DNA of 40,685 nucleotides from Ignavibacteria bacterium (GCA_016873775.1 VGWC01000016.1:1-40685), one strand, 5' to 3'; numbered from the stretch's first letter, positions 8,980 to 17,280 are shown. Notes: a model not told the origin generated them from the sequence alone. Program-made: numbers and translations.

Positions 8980-9120
8980 AAATTTCTCTGGAATTTGTGA
9001 TTGATAAAAAAAAATTGTGGCTAAAAATAACAAAACATTGTTATGACAACAAGCGTTATAAATCGCATCTTCAAACTTCTGCACCATTGATATTTCATCG
9101 GTTTCCTTTATGATTTATGC

Positions 9121-9717
9121 TTAAAGAAACTTTTCAATCTCACTCAGGAAAAACTCCTTCGGTCGCGCGCCAATCCATTGCGAAACGATTTTCCCATCTT
9201 TGTTCAACAAAAATGTTGTGGGATACGCTCGCACATTTCCAAATGCACTTTGAATTTCCTCATCGCGGTCAATAATAATGGGATACGAAAGTTTAAAATG
9301 GTTGATAAATTCTCTCACGTCTTCGCTAGCCGATGGTCCCGTATCCGCAGAAATCCCAAGAAATTTTACTCCTTTGTTTCGCAGTTCGTTTTGCACTTCC
9401 ACCATATCGGGAGTTTCCATTTTACACGGTCCGCACCACGTCGTCCAAAAATTCACAAGCGTTAATTTTTCCGTGAACGATGAAAGTGTAACGCTATTCC
9501 CTTGCGCATCTTTCCAGTGAAGATTTGGTGCAGCATCGGTATTGCTTGCTTGCACAAAAAGATATTCGCCAAGCACGGGAGTTGTTGTTCCTGTTTCTTG
9601 CGAAACGGATTGCTGTTGTTTGTTTTCTTCTCGTTCATCCGCAGTATTTTTATTGCATCCGGAAACGAAAAAAACAAGAAAAGAAAAATATGTAAGGAAG
9701 AAGATTCGGTGATTCAT
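9121..9717 (-). CDS. TlpA/ResA-like thioredoxin lipoprotein
   Basis: A membrane-anchored periplasmic thiol-disulfide oxidoreductase of 198 aa. The N-terminus has a lipobox (FFVSGC, lipidated Cys21) and a ~45-residue polar linker. The thioredoxin-like domain runs from about residue 66, with the active site WCGPC (Cys95, Cys98) after LVNFWTT and the cis-proline segment RAYPTTFLL. Such proteins reduce apocytochrome c or other periplasmic disulfides; the target here is unknown. Its ATG overlaps the stop of the anti-sigma gene (ATGA at 9714-9717), so it is translationally coupled to the sigma/anti-sigma pair. That makes it a likely partner or output of this regulon, perhaps in redox or envelope stress. 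This link is inference from gene order. Confidence 0.92.
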   Translation of the reverse strand: MNHRIFFLTYFSFLVFFVSGCNKNTADEREENKQQQSVSQETGTTTPVLGEYLFVQASNTDAAPNLHWKDAQGNSVTLSSFTEKLTLVNFWTTWCGPCKMETPDMVEVQNELRNKGVKFLGISADTGPSASEDVREFINHFKLSYPIIIDRDEEIQSAFGNVRAYPTTFLLNKDGKIVSQWIGARPKEFFLSEIEKFL

Positions 9718-10661
9718 TTTGCACTGTTGATTGTTTTAAAACCATGAAATAATTCTTGATGAACTTCTTGTTTATCCGCATTGCTCACGGCATAGTACAA
9801 AACACCTTTATCTATCCACATCGCGATGCAACAATTTGAATCGGAATCGTCTATATACCAATTTCCTTTTTTTAAAACTGTTTGTGCGGATTCCGGGAGG
9901 AAAAAAAGATTCAATTCATCAAACGAATTGAAGGTTGTTTGATACAATGCAACATTATGTCCACGGTGTGAATACATTACTTGTGCAACCTGTTCGTTTT
10001 GAAACTGCGAGACAATGCCGCCTATCAACTCGCAGTCACTCATTTCGGGAAGCCGCACGGGAAAATTGACACGTGAAGCAAGATACTGTTCCAATTCTTT
10101 TCTCTGCGATGTAAGTTTTTCAGGTTTCTTTTTTCCTTGCAAAAACAAATCGAATTCCGTCATTGATTCATTGAGGATGGGCGGAAGCGATTTCTTTTTG
10201 GGTTTTGGTTTTTCCGTTTGTTTCGTTTCTGTTGCAACGGGAACAGAAATATTTTCCGTTACTGTTTCTTTTGCAGGATAAGAAACTACTTTTTGTTCGG
10301 AAGTTTGCTGTGGCGTTTTCTCCGTATTGTACAACAAAAAAAACACGAACGCCGCTACTGCAACGGCGCCGCTTATTGCAAATGACGGTTTCCACCAATG
10401 AGTAAAAAAAGGAAAACGTTGTTCGGTTTGCGTTCCTGCTTCAATGCGGGTTTTTTCAATAATATCTGCGCGGATTTTCCAAGGAGTTTTCAGAGGAGGA
10501 AGCGTTGCGCGAAGAAGTTGTTTGGTTGCTAATTCAACTTCGTAGAGTTTTGAACAATGTGCGCATTGGTTGAGATGAGCATCGAGTATGTGTTGTTCTT
10601 CGGCAATAAGTTCGTTATCCGCTAATGCTGTGAGCAGTTCGTAGTACTGTTCGCAATTCAT
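9714..10661 (-). CDS. Transmembrane anti-sigma factor with zinc-binding (ZAS) domain
   Basis: Expected to hold the neighbouring ECF sigma factor inactive at the inner membrane until a signal arrives. The first ~60 residues are a ZAS-type domain with the ligands His29-X3-Cys33-X2-Cys36 (HLNQCAHC). One membrane helix follows at ~93-111 (FAISGAVAVAAFVFFLLY). The periplasmic part (~112-315) contains a Pro/Lys-rich linker and a domain with YSHRGHNVALYQ and GVLYYAVSNAD, the arrangement seen in sensor parts of other anti-sigma factors. The gene lies 39 bp downstream of the sigma gene and overlaps the TlpA gene by 4 bp. Redox control through the zinc cysteines is possible, since the next gene is a thioredoxin-like protein, but nothing in the sequence proves it. 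Confidence 0.9.
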   Translation of the reverse strand: MNCEQYYELLTALADNELIAEEQHILDAHLNQCAHCSKLYEVELATKQLLRATLPPLKTPWKIRADIIEKTRIEAGTQTEQRFPFFTHWWKPSFAISGAVAVAAFVFFLLYNTEKTPQQTSEQKVVSYPAKETVTENISVPVATETKQTEKPKPKKKSLPPILNESMTEFDLFLQGKKKPEKLTSQRKELEQYLASRVNFPVRLPEMSDCELIGGIVSQFQNEQVAQVMYSHRGHNVALYQTTFNSFDELNLFFLPESAQTVLKKGNWYIDDSDSNCCIAMWIDKGVLYYAVSNADKQEVHQELFHGFKTINSAK

Positions 10662-10700
10662 TGTTGTCTCCTTTCGATTAAAAATAAATAAACAGTAACC

Positions 10701-11267
10701 TCAGACATCGGTTATATATCCTTTCTTTTTTGCATACGTAAGTAATTTTTTTTGTAACATTTTTCTCCCGCGGTGTAACCGTGAGCGAACGGTGCCAATC
10801 GGGCATTGTAAAAATTCTGCTATTTCTTCGTACTGCAGACCTTCAATATCGCAAAGAAGTATAACGGTGCGAAAATCGTTGGGAAGGGAATCGAGTGCGT
10901 CAGTTACTTCGTCGTCGAGTAAGTTCGTATAAAGATTATGCTGCAAGTCGGAAGATTCGACGGCAGATTCATCTTTGAGGGAGTCATAAAATTCTTCGAT
11001 TTCGTTGTAACTAACGGATTCGCCTTCTTTTTTTTCTTTGCGATAACGGTTGATATACGAATTTTTCATTATCCGAAACAACCACGCTTTCAAATTAGTT
11101 CCCTTCTCGAATTGTTCCCAAAAACGAAATGCTTTCAGATACGTTTCCTGCAATAAATCCTGCGCATCTTCTTCGTTGTTGGTGATTCGCATTGCATAAC
11201 TAAAAAGTAAATCCATATGTGGAACGGCAATGCGTTCAAATTCTTTTTGCTTTTGTTTTATATCCAA
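10701..11267 (-). CDS. ECF-family RNA polymerase sigma factor
   Basis: An extracytoplasmic-function sigma-70 protein of 188 aa. Region 2 is at ~20-78 (DLLFSYAMRITNNEEDAQDL, AWLFRIMKNSYINRYRK) and region 4 at ~128-178 (ALDSLPNDFRTVILLCDIEG, IGTVRSRLHRGRKML). The frame begins with TTG at 11267; the first ATG in frame (11216) would cut into the conserved FERIAVPHMDLLFSYA stretch, so the TTG start is preferred. The gene heads the sigma / anti-sigma / TlpA operon. ECF operons are usually autoregulated, but I could not identify a -35/-10 pair with confidence in the ~90 bp upstream. Confidence 0.95.
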   Translation of the reverse strand: MDIKQKQKEFERIAVPHMDLLFSYAMRITNNEEDAQDLLQETYLKAFRFWEQFEKGTNLKAWLFRIMKNSYINRYRKEKKEGESVSYNEIEEFYDSLKDESAVESSDLQHNLYTNLLDDEVTDALDSLPNDFRTVILLCDIEGLQYEEIAEFLQCPIGTVRSRLHRGRKMLQKKLLTYAKKKGYITDV

Positions 11268-11358
11268 AAATTGATGTGCAGTTTAGTGAACTATGGTTGT
11301 ATTCAATTAAGCGGTGAAAAAATACTAAAAGAGAGAGGTTTGACCAAGAAAAGATATG

Positions 11359-12510
11359 TTACCACGCCGTTTTTAGAAATTCAATTCCTTTGCTTTGAAA
11401 AAAATCCACATCAATATTTTTCCCCAATACAATTTTTTCTCGGGGAATAACAATTTCGCTTGCATTTATTTCTCGAAGCGCAGCGAACGTAGATAAATCT
11501 CCAATGTCAACTATTTTCGGAGGAAATTCGCAATGTGTATCCACTTGATACGAAATGCCAATATCGGCAGTGAACATTTTCTCTTCAGGAAATTGAATAA
11601 TGGCATTGCGTAAAATGACATCGTACGCTTTTTTACCGTTAAATGGAAGTTGCTCGTACGAAGAAATTTTCGAGGAAGAAAATTCGTTTGTAGCAATTGC
11701 ATAATAAGCAGAAAGCAAACTCACCGCATACAATTTCCGAATATTTTTTTTCTCGAAATCGTTTTTTCTGTGCCCCGCTTCGAGGAGTATCGTACTCACA
11801 CCAAAGTATTGCATCGAATCGCCGAATGCACGCGGTTCAAAATCGTCGTTGTATCGCGCAAGATTATTCGGAATAAATTGTTTCATTGTTTCGGAAATAA
11901 CAGCGGCAACGTGCTTTGCTTTTGTTCGCGTTTCATTTTCACTTTTCGCTTCGTCAAATGCCGGGGCAAGTAATGCAAGAGCAGTAATTTCTTTTGTGCT
12001 GGAAATAGTACTCAATTCTTGGTCGTGTAAATTGAAACCGAATTCCGGTCGCAACTTCAAACGTAAACCGTGCAACAATCTTGCTTCGTACGAAACACAC
12101 GCTTGCGCATCGCGGTTAATGTCAATGTTTTGCGCGTTTCTTCGTTGCTTGCATTCTGCTCCGTCGGGATTAACCATCGGAAGAAAATACAATGTACATT
12201 CGGAAAGAATTTTTTCTGCTTCGCTTGTATTTCTGTTTGTCAAAAGAAAATTCAGAACATCAAATATTGCTTTCGTTGCAGTAGATTCGTCTCCGTGCAT
12301 TTGTGTCCAGCAAAATATTTTTCGTTTTCCATTCCCGATGGAGAGCAAATACATTGTTCTATCTTCAAACGAAATCCCGGCTTCTTCAATTTTTATTTCG
12401 CTTTCTTTCAACGAATGAATATGCTCTTCAATTTCAGAATGAATAACATACGTGGAAAATTTATTTACTTTCCATTCATCGTAGGAATAAAAAAGTTGTT
12501 GGTGATTCAC
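11359..12510 (-). CDS. M14-family zinc carboxypeptidase
   Basis: A metallopeptidase of 383 aa. Zinc ligands are His72 and Glu75 (MHGDES) and His162 (FNLHDQE); the general-base glutamate is Glu244 (STILLEAGH). The substrate-carboxylate residues are in MVNPDGAECKQRRN and DINRD. No signal peptide is visible, so the protein is probably cytoplasmic, unlike secreted digestive M14 enzymes. Cytoplasmic M14 relatives act on murein peptides or modified C-termini, but the substrate here is open. The frame starts with GTG at 12510 (MNHQQLFYSYDEW); no ATG exists nearby. It is the last gene before the ECF operon on the same strand, about 90 bp away, and is preceded by a palindromic repeat at 12543-12617. 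Confidence 0.88.
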   Translation of the reverse strand: MNHQQLFYSYDEWKVNKFSTYVIHSEIEEHIHSLKESEIKIEEAGISFEDRTMYLLSIGNGKRKIFCWTQMHGDESTATKAIFDVLNFLLTNRNTSEAEKILSECTLYFLPMVNPDGAECKQRRNAQNIDINRDAQACVSYEARLLHGLRLKLRPEFGFNLHDQELSTISSTKEITALALLAPAFDEAKSENETRTKAKHVAAVISETMKQFIPNNLARYNDDFEPRAFGDSMQYFGVSTILLEAGHRKNDFEKKNIRKLYAVSLLSAYYAIATNEFSSSKISSYEQLPFNGKKAYDVILRNAIIQFPEEKMFTADIGISYQVDTHCEFPPKIVDIGDLSTFAALREINASEIVIPREKIVLGKNIDVDFFQSKGIEFLKTAW

Positions 12511-12542
12511 TTGGGATTGCCGTTATTCGTCGGTGGTCATTT

Positions 12543-12617
12543 GTAATTGGTAATTAGTCATTCGTAAAATCTCAACGTTTTTTTAAGCAAGACAACTAAT
12601 AACAAATTACCAATTAC
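12543..12617. repeat. Palindromic interspersed repeat (GTAATTGGTAATT family)
   Basis: A perfect 13-bp inverted repeat: GTAATTGGTAATT at 12543-12555 and AATTACCAATTAC at 12605-12617. The left half continues as TAATTAGTCATTCGTAAA, a word also found (one or two changes) at 28978-29000. The right arm contains the stop codon of the gene at 12614-13906, so it could also act as a terminator. Confidence 0.7.
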
Positions 12618-13906
12618 GTCTTCTGCTGTTTCTTCTTCGCCGCGGGAAAGAGAACATTATTCAGAATCAAACGATATCCGGGAGAATTTTTGTACAACTC
12701 CAATTGCGTGGGAGGGTCTCCAACAGCGTGCTGATAATCTTCCGGGTCGTGTCCGCCGTACCACGTAAATGTTCCGCGTCCGTAATTACCATGAATGTAT
12801 CGCACTTCTTGTGTCCCTTCTTTTTCGGCAAGTACAATCACAGATTTCTTTATCAAATTTTTTTTGAAATTTGTTGTTTGCCCCATAAATCCGTGAATCA
12901 CATTGACATGATTTTGCGTAAGCATTGTCGGTACCGGGTCATACTTTGCAGAAAATTCAAACAGCGTAAAATAATCCGTTTCAGAATTCATCATTCCTGC
13001 CATATCGCTCGGAGGAATGTCAATATCGGAATATTCGTAGCGAAGCGGATTTGTTTCATATGTAAAATTTTCAAATGCAAGAGTTTTGGTAAAATCCAAT
13101 TTCGTTTGCGCTTTGGAATCTTGCGGGTCTCCATCGTACATCACATCGCAAATGTCAGTATGTTCCGCCGCAAGAGCAAGGTCAAATGCATCTGTTGCGG
13201 CGCACATTGCAAACGTGAATCCTCCTCCCGCAATAAAATTTTTTATTTCGCGCGCAACTGTTTTTTTCATTTCCGAAACTTTCTTGTAGCCAAGTTTCTT
13301 CGCCATTTGTTCATTCAGCACTTGTTGTTCGATATACCACTGCGCAGAATGAAACGACGCATAAAATTTTCCATATTGTCCCGAAAAATCTTCGTGATGA
13401 ACATGCAACCAATCGTACTGATTCAACTTTTTTCCCAGCACTTCTTCATCCCATAATTTATCGAACGGAATTTCCGCATATGTTAACGCAAGCACAACTG
13501 CATCATCCCACGGCCGAAAATTCGATGGTTGATACACTGCAACCTTCGGCGCTTTTTCTAAACGAACCGCTTCCATATTATTATCTTCGCTTTGCACTTC
13601 GCTGAAAATTCGCGCCGCATCGCTTCCAGAAACTTGTTCGTAAAAAACTCCGCGCACGCGACATTCGTTTGCGATGCTTTCGTTGGCATCGCAGAGAAAC
13701 GAACCGCCGCGATAATTCAAAAGCCAATCTACATCAATATTTTTTGTAAGTATCCAATACGCAATTCCGTACGACTTCAAATGGTCGGATTGCGATAAGT
13801 CCATAGGGATAAGTATTTTTCCCTGCGTGAAGGAAAGTGTTGTTAGGAGAAAGAAGTAAGAAGTAAGTAGTAAAAGTTTTTGAGATTTTCTGGAATCGAA
13901 AATCAT
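12614..13906 (-). CDS. Conserved secreted Bacteroidota protein, often mislabelled asparagine synthetase B
   Basis: A 430-aa exported protein of a family widespread in Bacteroidota and relatives. Characteristic stretches are ILIPMDLSQSDHLKSYGIAY, DWLLNYRGGSFLCD, EKAPKVAVYQPSN, PWDDAVVLALTYAEIPFDKL, LHVHHEDFSGQYGKFYA, FTWYGGHDPEDYQH and the C-terminal RLILNNVLFPAAKKKQQK. Members are often annotated as asparagine synthetase B, but I see neither the N-terminal glutaminase cysteine nor an ATP-pyrophosphatase SGGxDS loop, so that name should not be trusted. Function is unknown. The N-terminal signal peptide (KLLLLTSYFFLLTTLSF) is encoded by an interspersed repeat word. The start codon overlaps the stop of the TPR gene upstream (ATGA, 13903-13906), so the two are co-translated and may work together. 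Confidence 0.88.
   Translation of the reverse strand: MIFDSRKSQKLLLLTSYFFLLTTLSFTQGKILIPMDLSQSDHLKSYGIAYWILTKNIDVDWLLNYRGGSFLCDANESIANECRVRGVFYEQVSGSDAARIFSEVQSEDNNMEAVRLEKAPKVAVYQPSNFRPWDDAVVLALTYAEIPFDKLWDEEVLGKKLNQYDWLHVHHEDFSGQYGKFYASFHSAQWYIEQQVLNEQMAKKLGYKKVSEMKKTVAREIKNFIAGGGFTFAMCAATDAFDLALAAEHTDICDVMYDGDPQDSKAQTKLDFTKTLAFENFTYETNPLRYEYSDIDIPPSDMAGMMNSETDYFTLFEFSAKYDPVPTMLTQNHVNVIHGFMGQTTNFKKNLIKKSVIVLAEKEGTQEVRYIHGNYGRGTFTWYGGHDPEDYQHAVGDPPTQLELYKNSPGYRLILNNVLFPAAKKKQQKT
13853..13876. repeat. Repeat word inside a signal-peptide coding sequence
   Basis: The plus strand has GAAGTAAGAAGTAAGTAG followed by TAAAAG. A related word, with AGTAAGTAG exact, lies between two genes at 31982-32006. 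On the minus strand it encodes LLLLTSYFF of the signal peptide above. Confidence 0.55.
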
Positions 13907-15750
13907 AGCGTATCTCCTCTTAACACCCGAATGCGTTTTCGCGCTTCTTCGACAAATAACGATTTCGGAAATTCGTGTAATATAATTTCGTACGATTCAA
14001 TTGCTTTCGGAATATTTTTTTCATCATAGTCATAGATTTTCGCTATCATCATCATTGCATTGTCGCGCAGCATGCTTTCGGAATAGTGAGAATAAATTTT
14101 TTGCAGCGTAGAAATTGCTGTGCTGTATTGTTTCACTGTGTATTGAAGCTCGCCTGTTTTCAGTAAGGCATCATCGGCGAGTTCCGAATTGGAAAAATTT
14201 TCCACGAGATGCTGAAACGCGGTTATGGCTTCGGAATAGTTATTTTGCCGAGCAAGAAAATCTGCGGCGGCAAATTTTTTTAGAACAAACTCTTCTTTCC
14301 CGCGATGCGTTTCAATGAATAAACTCAAACTCAACGCATCGTTGGCGATATCGGTTGCAAGCACTTTCGTGAGTTCCTCCAGGTGTTTCGATACTTCTTG
14401 AAAATTTCCTTTGAAGTAATAAATTTCCGCAAGACGAAACTGCGCAAGTTCTTTTTGCGAAGAAAGAATGCGTTGTTCCTGAAGAATAGAGCGCAATTCT
14501 TTTTCTGCAAGAGCAGTATCGCCAAGTTGCAAATGAATTTCTGCTGTTCGCTGAATACCATCAATTCGCAACGGTGAAGAGAGAGGAACGTTATTTTTCA
14601 GTTCGCCAAGTGTTGCAAGCGCTTCCGAAGAATTATTGAAATGCTCACTTTGAATCATCGAAATCTGCAACAAACATTTTGTCCCAAGTTCGCTTTTGTT
14701 GTGAGTGGAAGCAAGAGTTCTGTACGTAGATACGGCATCTTCGAATGAAATGCGGAATTGCAAGGAAGAAAATTTTCTTGACGTTGTCGAATCTGCAACG
14801 CTCAAGGTTTCGGAAAGTTTTTCCAAACATTGCGCAAACCCAAATTGTGCGGTTGCAATCATCGGAAAACGCGGATACAACCTGATGACATCGTAATACG
14901 CTTGCGCCGCGATAAAAAATTCCTTATCACGAAAAACACGTTCGGCAAAATTATACAGTTCGTTTCCATTGGCGCGCGTTTGCTCATCTATTTCGCGGTA
15001 CAAATTCAACGCTTCCGAATATAGTTTCCCTTCCATCAAAAGCCACGCGAGAAGTCGTTTCAGTTGCAAATTATTTTTTTCTCGACTGTTTGCTTCTATT
15101 ACCATTTCTGTTGCCGCGACAAGACCTTCTTTTTTCCCGGTGAATGAAGATAGTCGCGTTTGGACGAGAGAAAGTTGCTGCGGCGTATCGTTCAAAAGTA
15201 AAAGAAATTCCCTTGCTGCATTTTTATACTGCATCGTCATAGCATAGAGCGAACCTATTTCTGTTACAAATAAATTTTTATTCCCGATTTCCGTTCTTCC
15301 ACGCAAATAAAAAGCAATTGCTGTTTCCCACATTCGGTTTTCCTGCGCAGCATCTGCAACGATTTTATATACAACGAAATTTCTTCTGTCGAGCGCAATT
15401 CCTCGTTCCCACGTGAGTAAGGCAAGCGATTCTTTCTCCGCTTTTGCAAACACTGAACCAAGAGAAGCGATAAGCGCAATATCGTTCGGAGTTTTTTTCA
15501 AACGATTTTCGCAAATGGAAATTGCGTTTTCATATTTTTTCAGTTGCAAATATCCGCGCCGAAGTGCGTCGAAATAGAAAGTGTTCGCAGAATCATTGCG
15601 AAATAGTTCTTCGTACAGAGAAATTGCTTTTTCCCAATCGCCGCCGCGTTCATAGTTCTGAGCGAGTTTGGATTTCATATCGTTTGACTGCGTCAGTACA
15701 ATTTCGGTATAAGCCGAGCTAATGAAAAGTACGAGAAGAATTGATTTCAT
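13903..15750 (-). CDS. Exported TPR-repeat protein, 615 aa
   Basis: Starts with a signal peptide (MKSILLVLFISSAYTEIVLT) and then consists of TPR helix pairs over nearly its whole length, for example GDWEKAISLYEELFRNDSAN, YENAISICENRLKKTPNDIA, and near the C-terminus NYSEAITAFQHLVENFSNSE, KQYSTAISTLQKIYSHYSES and IPKAIESYEIILHEFPKSLF. The C-terminal repeats resemble the outer-membrane lipoprotein BamD/YbgF type, but there is no lipobox cysteine. It is probably a periplasmic adaptor for protein-protein contacts. It is translationally coupled to the following gene of the asparagine-synthetase-B-misnamed family. Unlike the giant TPR protein at 2582-6178 it is of ordinary length. The specific role is unknown. 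Confidence 0.88.
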   Translation of the reverse strand: MKSILLVLFISSAYTEIVLTQSNDMKSKLAQNYERGGDWEKAISLYEELFRNDSANTFYFDALRRGYLQLKKYENAISICENRLKKTPNDIALIASLGSVFAKAEKESLALLTWERGIALDRRNFVVYKIVADAAQENRMWETAIAFYLRGRTEIGNKNLFVTEIGSLYAMTMQYKNAAREFLLLLNDTPQQLSLVQTRLSSFTGKKEGLVAATEMVIEANSREKNNLQLKRLLAWLLMEGKLYSEALNLYREIDEQTRANGNELYNFAERVFRDKEFFIAAQAYYDVIRLYPRFPMIATAQFGFAQCLEKLSETLSVADSTTSRKFSSLQFRISFEDAVSTYRTLASTHNKSELGTKCLLQISMIQSEHFNNSSEALATLGELKNNVPLSSPLRIDGIQRTAEIHLQLGDTALAEKELRSILQEQRILSSQKELAQFRLAEIYYFKGNFQEVSKHLEELTKVLATDIANDALSLSLFIETHRGKEEFVLKKFAAADFLARQNNYSEAITAFQHLVENFSNSELADDALLKTGELQYTVKQYSTAISTLQKIYSHYSESMLRDNAMMMIAKIYDYDEKNIPKAIESYEIILHEFPKSLFVEEARKRIRVLRGDTL

Positions 15751-15887
15751 CGCTGATGAAAAGATATTGTATGAAAATTTAGTTCCAACGTGGCAATAAA
15801 TATATGGAAAAATTGAGGAGCGTGAGGAACGAACGAAACCGTAATGCTTTCTCCGCGTTTTTTTTAGAACTTTTTGAAAGAAACAAG

Positions 15888-16640
15888 TTATTTCCCAACG
15901 AACAAACGTCGTGCATTATGTTCCGGAAGTTTTTCACGACGGATTTTTTGCGCCGCAGAGTACACATCGTACTCGGCACGATAATTTCTGTAAATGAGTT
16001 GCTCCGTATCGAACACGCCGAAACTCAAACGCCAGTCGTGGTCGCGCGGTTGTCCAATACTACCAACGTTAATCAAATATTTATGTAGATGATTCAAACG
16101 AAATTCTGAAATGGAACATGCGCTTTGGTTTTCTATTCGTATCGGTTCAAGTGTTTCTTCACTGTTCGAAAATATTTCGGCATAATGCGAATGTCCGAAA
16201 AAACAATGTTGCGTAGAAAAGTAACGAAAATTTTCGTACGCATCGTATTCCGAAAGAATATAATGCCATCCCGCAGGATCTTTGGGAGACGAATGAACAA
16301 ATTTGCTTCCAAATTGCTCGCATGATATCGGAAGATGCGTGAGGAAAATGCTATTATGGTCAGTGATTTTTTGGTTTGTCCATACCGTAGATTTCAATGC
16401 AAGTTCCGTAAAATTCGAATGCGCTTTTTGAATATTTTCCACTGCTTCATCGTGATTGCCGAGTAAGACGACAGAGCAATGTTTTCGGATGAGTTCGATA
16501 CATTCATTCGGATTTGCGCCATAATCTACCATATCGCCAAGACAAACAATTTCATCCACTGCGAGCGAATCAATAATATGCAACGCTTTCGACAACGCTT
16601 CAAGATTTGCGTGAATATCGGAAATGATTGCAAGTTTCAT
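15888..16640 (-). CDS. Calcineurin-like metallophosphoesterase
   Basis: A 250-aa two-metal phosphoesterase of the compact YfcE/ApaH-like superfamily. Metal-binding motifs are visible in order: D8-x-H10 (IISDIHAN), GDMVDYG at ~35-41 (Asp36), GNHDEA at 61-66 (Asn62, His63), then His residues in IFLTHLPIS and the GHSH motif (FFGHSHYAEIF), and NVGSIGQPRD near the C-terminus. The last motif is common in members acting on phosphodiesters or small phosphate esters. No export signal, so cytoplasmic; substrate unknown. Its ATG overlaps the stop of the upstream 77-codon frame (ATGA, 16637-16640), which ties its translation to the probably frameshifted gene before it. Confidence 0.92.
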   Translation of the reverse strand: MKLAIISDIHANLEALSKALHIIDSLAVDEIVCLGDMVDYGANPNECIELIRKHCSVVLLGNHDEAVENIQKAHSNFTELALKSTVWTNQKITDHNSIFLTHLPISCEQFGSKFVHSSPKDPAGWHYILSEYDAYENFRYFSTQHCFFGHSHYAEIFSNSEETLEPIRIENQSACSISEFRLNHLHKYLINVGSIGQPRDHDWRLSFGVFDTEQLIYRNYRAEYDVYSAAQKIRREKLPEHNARRLFVGK

Positions 16641-16870
16641 ACACGATGTTGAGGAAGAGAGTGCAATGTTTCAAGACTAAAATTCGACAATACGCCAAAA
16701 CAGTACGTGTACGGTTCTTTAAAATGAATTCCCAGTCGCAAACTTTCATTTGCGGCATAGAGTAAACCGAAATCGAAACCAAGCGCAGCCGCAACAGAAC
16801 TTCCCGCTTGACGTTTTGAATAAAACTGATACAAAGGTTCCAAATTCAAACTTGAGTTTCGATGGAACAT
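16637..16870 (-). pseudogene. Second reading frame of a probably frameshifted envelope-protein gene
   Basis: A 77-codon frame beginning with ATG 16870, inside the 3' end of the frame at 16846-17280. It encodes LNLEPLYQFYSKRQAGSS and AALGFDFGLLYAANESLRLG followed by IHFKEPYTYCFG. Alternating hydrophobic residues with DFGLLY and LRLGIHFK resemble strands of an outer-membrane beta-barrel of the PorV type. It has no signal peptide of its own. It may be the displaced C-terminal part of the preceding secreted gene (frameshift between about 16870 and 16905) or a small coupled gene. Its stop overlaps the start of the metallophosphoesterase. I favour a frameshift but cannot exclude separate translation. 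Confidence 0.45.
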
Positions 16871-17280
16871 ATTCCGTCGAGTAGCGCGGTTGCGGTTATT
16901 GTTTCTTGTATTATTTTTCCATCAACGAGATGAAATAGTTTCGACATTCCCACTTCCAAATTTCCCGCAAGGAGTAGTTTTTTAGGAGAGTGTTGTTGAA
17001 TTGGCGGTGAAGACGGCTGCACAATTTCAGCGGGCGGCGATGGCGGATTTGACGATTGAAAAACCATAATGACACCTGCGGCTTTCAATTTTGAAAGTCG
17101 CACGAATGGAACTCCGTAATGGATAATGGTGTATTCATCCAACGTTTTCTCTGTAAAGCCGCGCTCTTTTGCAAGTATTCGAATCGCTTCCGCTTGCGCA
17201 GGAAGAATTGTTTCTTCTTGCGCGCGAACCATTGCAAACATTGTAATGAAAAGAAAAAAGAAAAATACTTTCGCTCTCAT
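16846..17280 (-). CDS. Small secreted protein, probably 5' part of a frameshifted gene
   Basis: A 144-aa frame with a clear signal peptide (MRAKVFFFFLFITMFAMVRA, cleavage near AQEE). A short helical domain follows (AEAIRILAKERGFTEKTLDE, LSKLKAAGVIMVFQ), then a Pro/Ser/Gln-rich linker (SSNPPSPPAEIVQPSSPPIQ) and a beta-type stretch (KLLLAGNLEVGMSKLFHLVD) before a stop soon after DGICSIETQV. The abrupt end and the overlapping second frame with barrel-like sequence suggest that one base was gained or lost and that the intact protein carried a helical N-domain, linker and membrane-type C-domain. Function unknown. It heads a short coupled series with the metallophosphoesterase and is divergent from the hydrolase gene at 17534. 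Confidence 0.6.
   Translation of the reverse strand: MRAKVFFFFLFITMFAMVRAQEETILPAQAEAIRILAKERGFTEKTLDEYTIIHYGVPFVRLSKLKAAGVIMVFQSSNPPSPPAEIVQPSSPPIQQHSPKKLLLAGNLEVGMSKLFHLVDGKIIQETITATALLDGICSIETQV

Noticed and set aside
11849-12418. A 189-codon plus-strand frame
   Set aside because: Antisense to the M14 carboxypeptidase, whose zinc ligands and catalytic Glu are all in place.
12704-13456. A 250-codon open frame on the plus strand
   Set aside because: Lies wholly within the conserved secreted protein on the minus strand; composition (many Arg, Cys, His, Ile) is typical of an antisense shadow.
12614-13906. Asparagine synthetase B
   Set aside because: Neither an N-terminal nucleophile Cys nor an ATP-pyrophosphatase loop is present; the name is an annotation artefact of this family.
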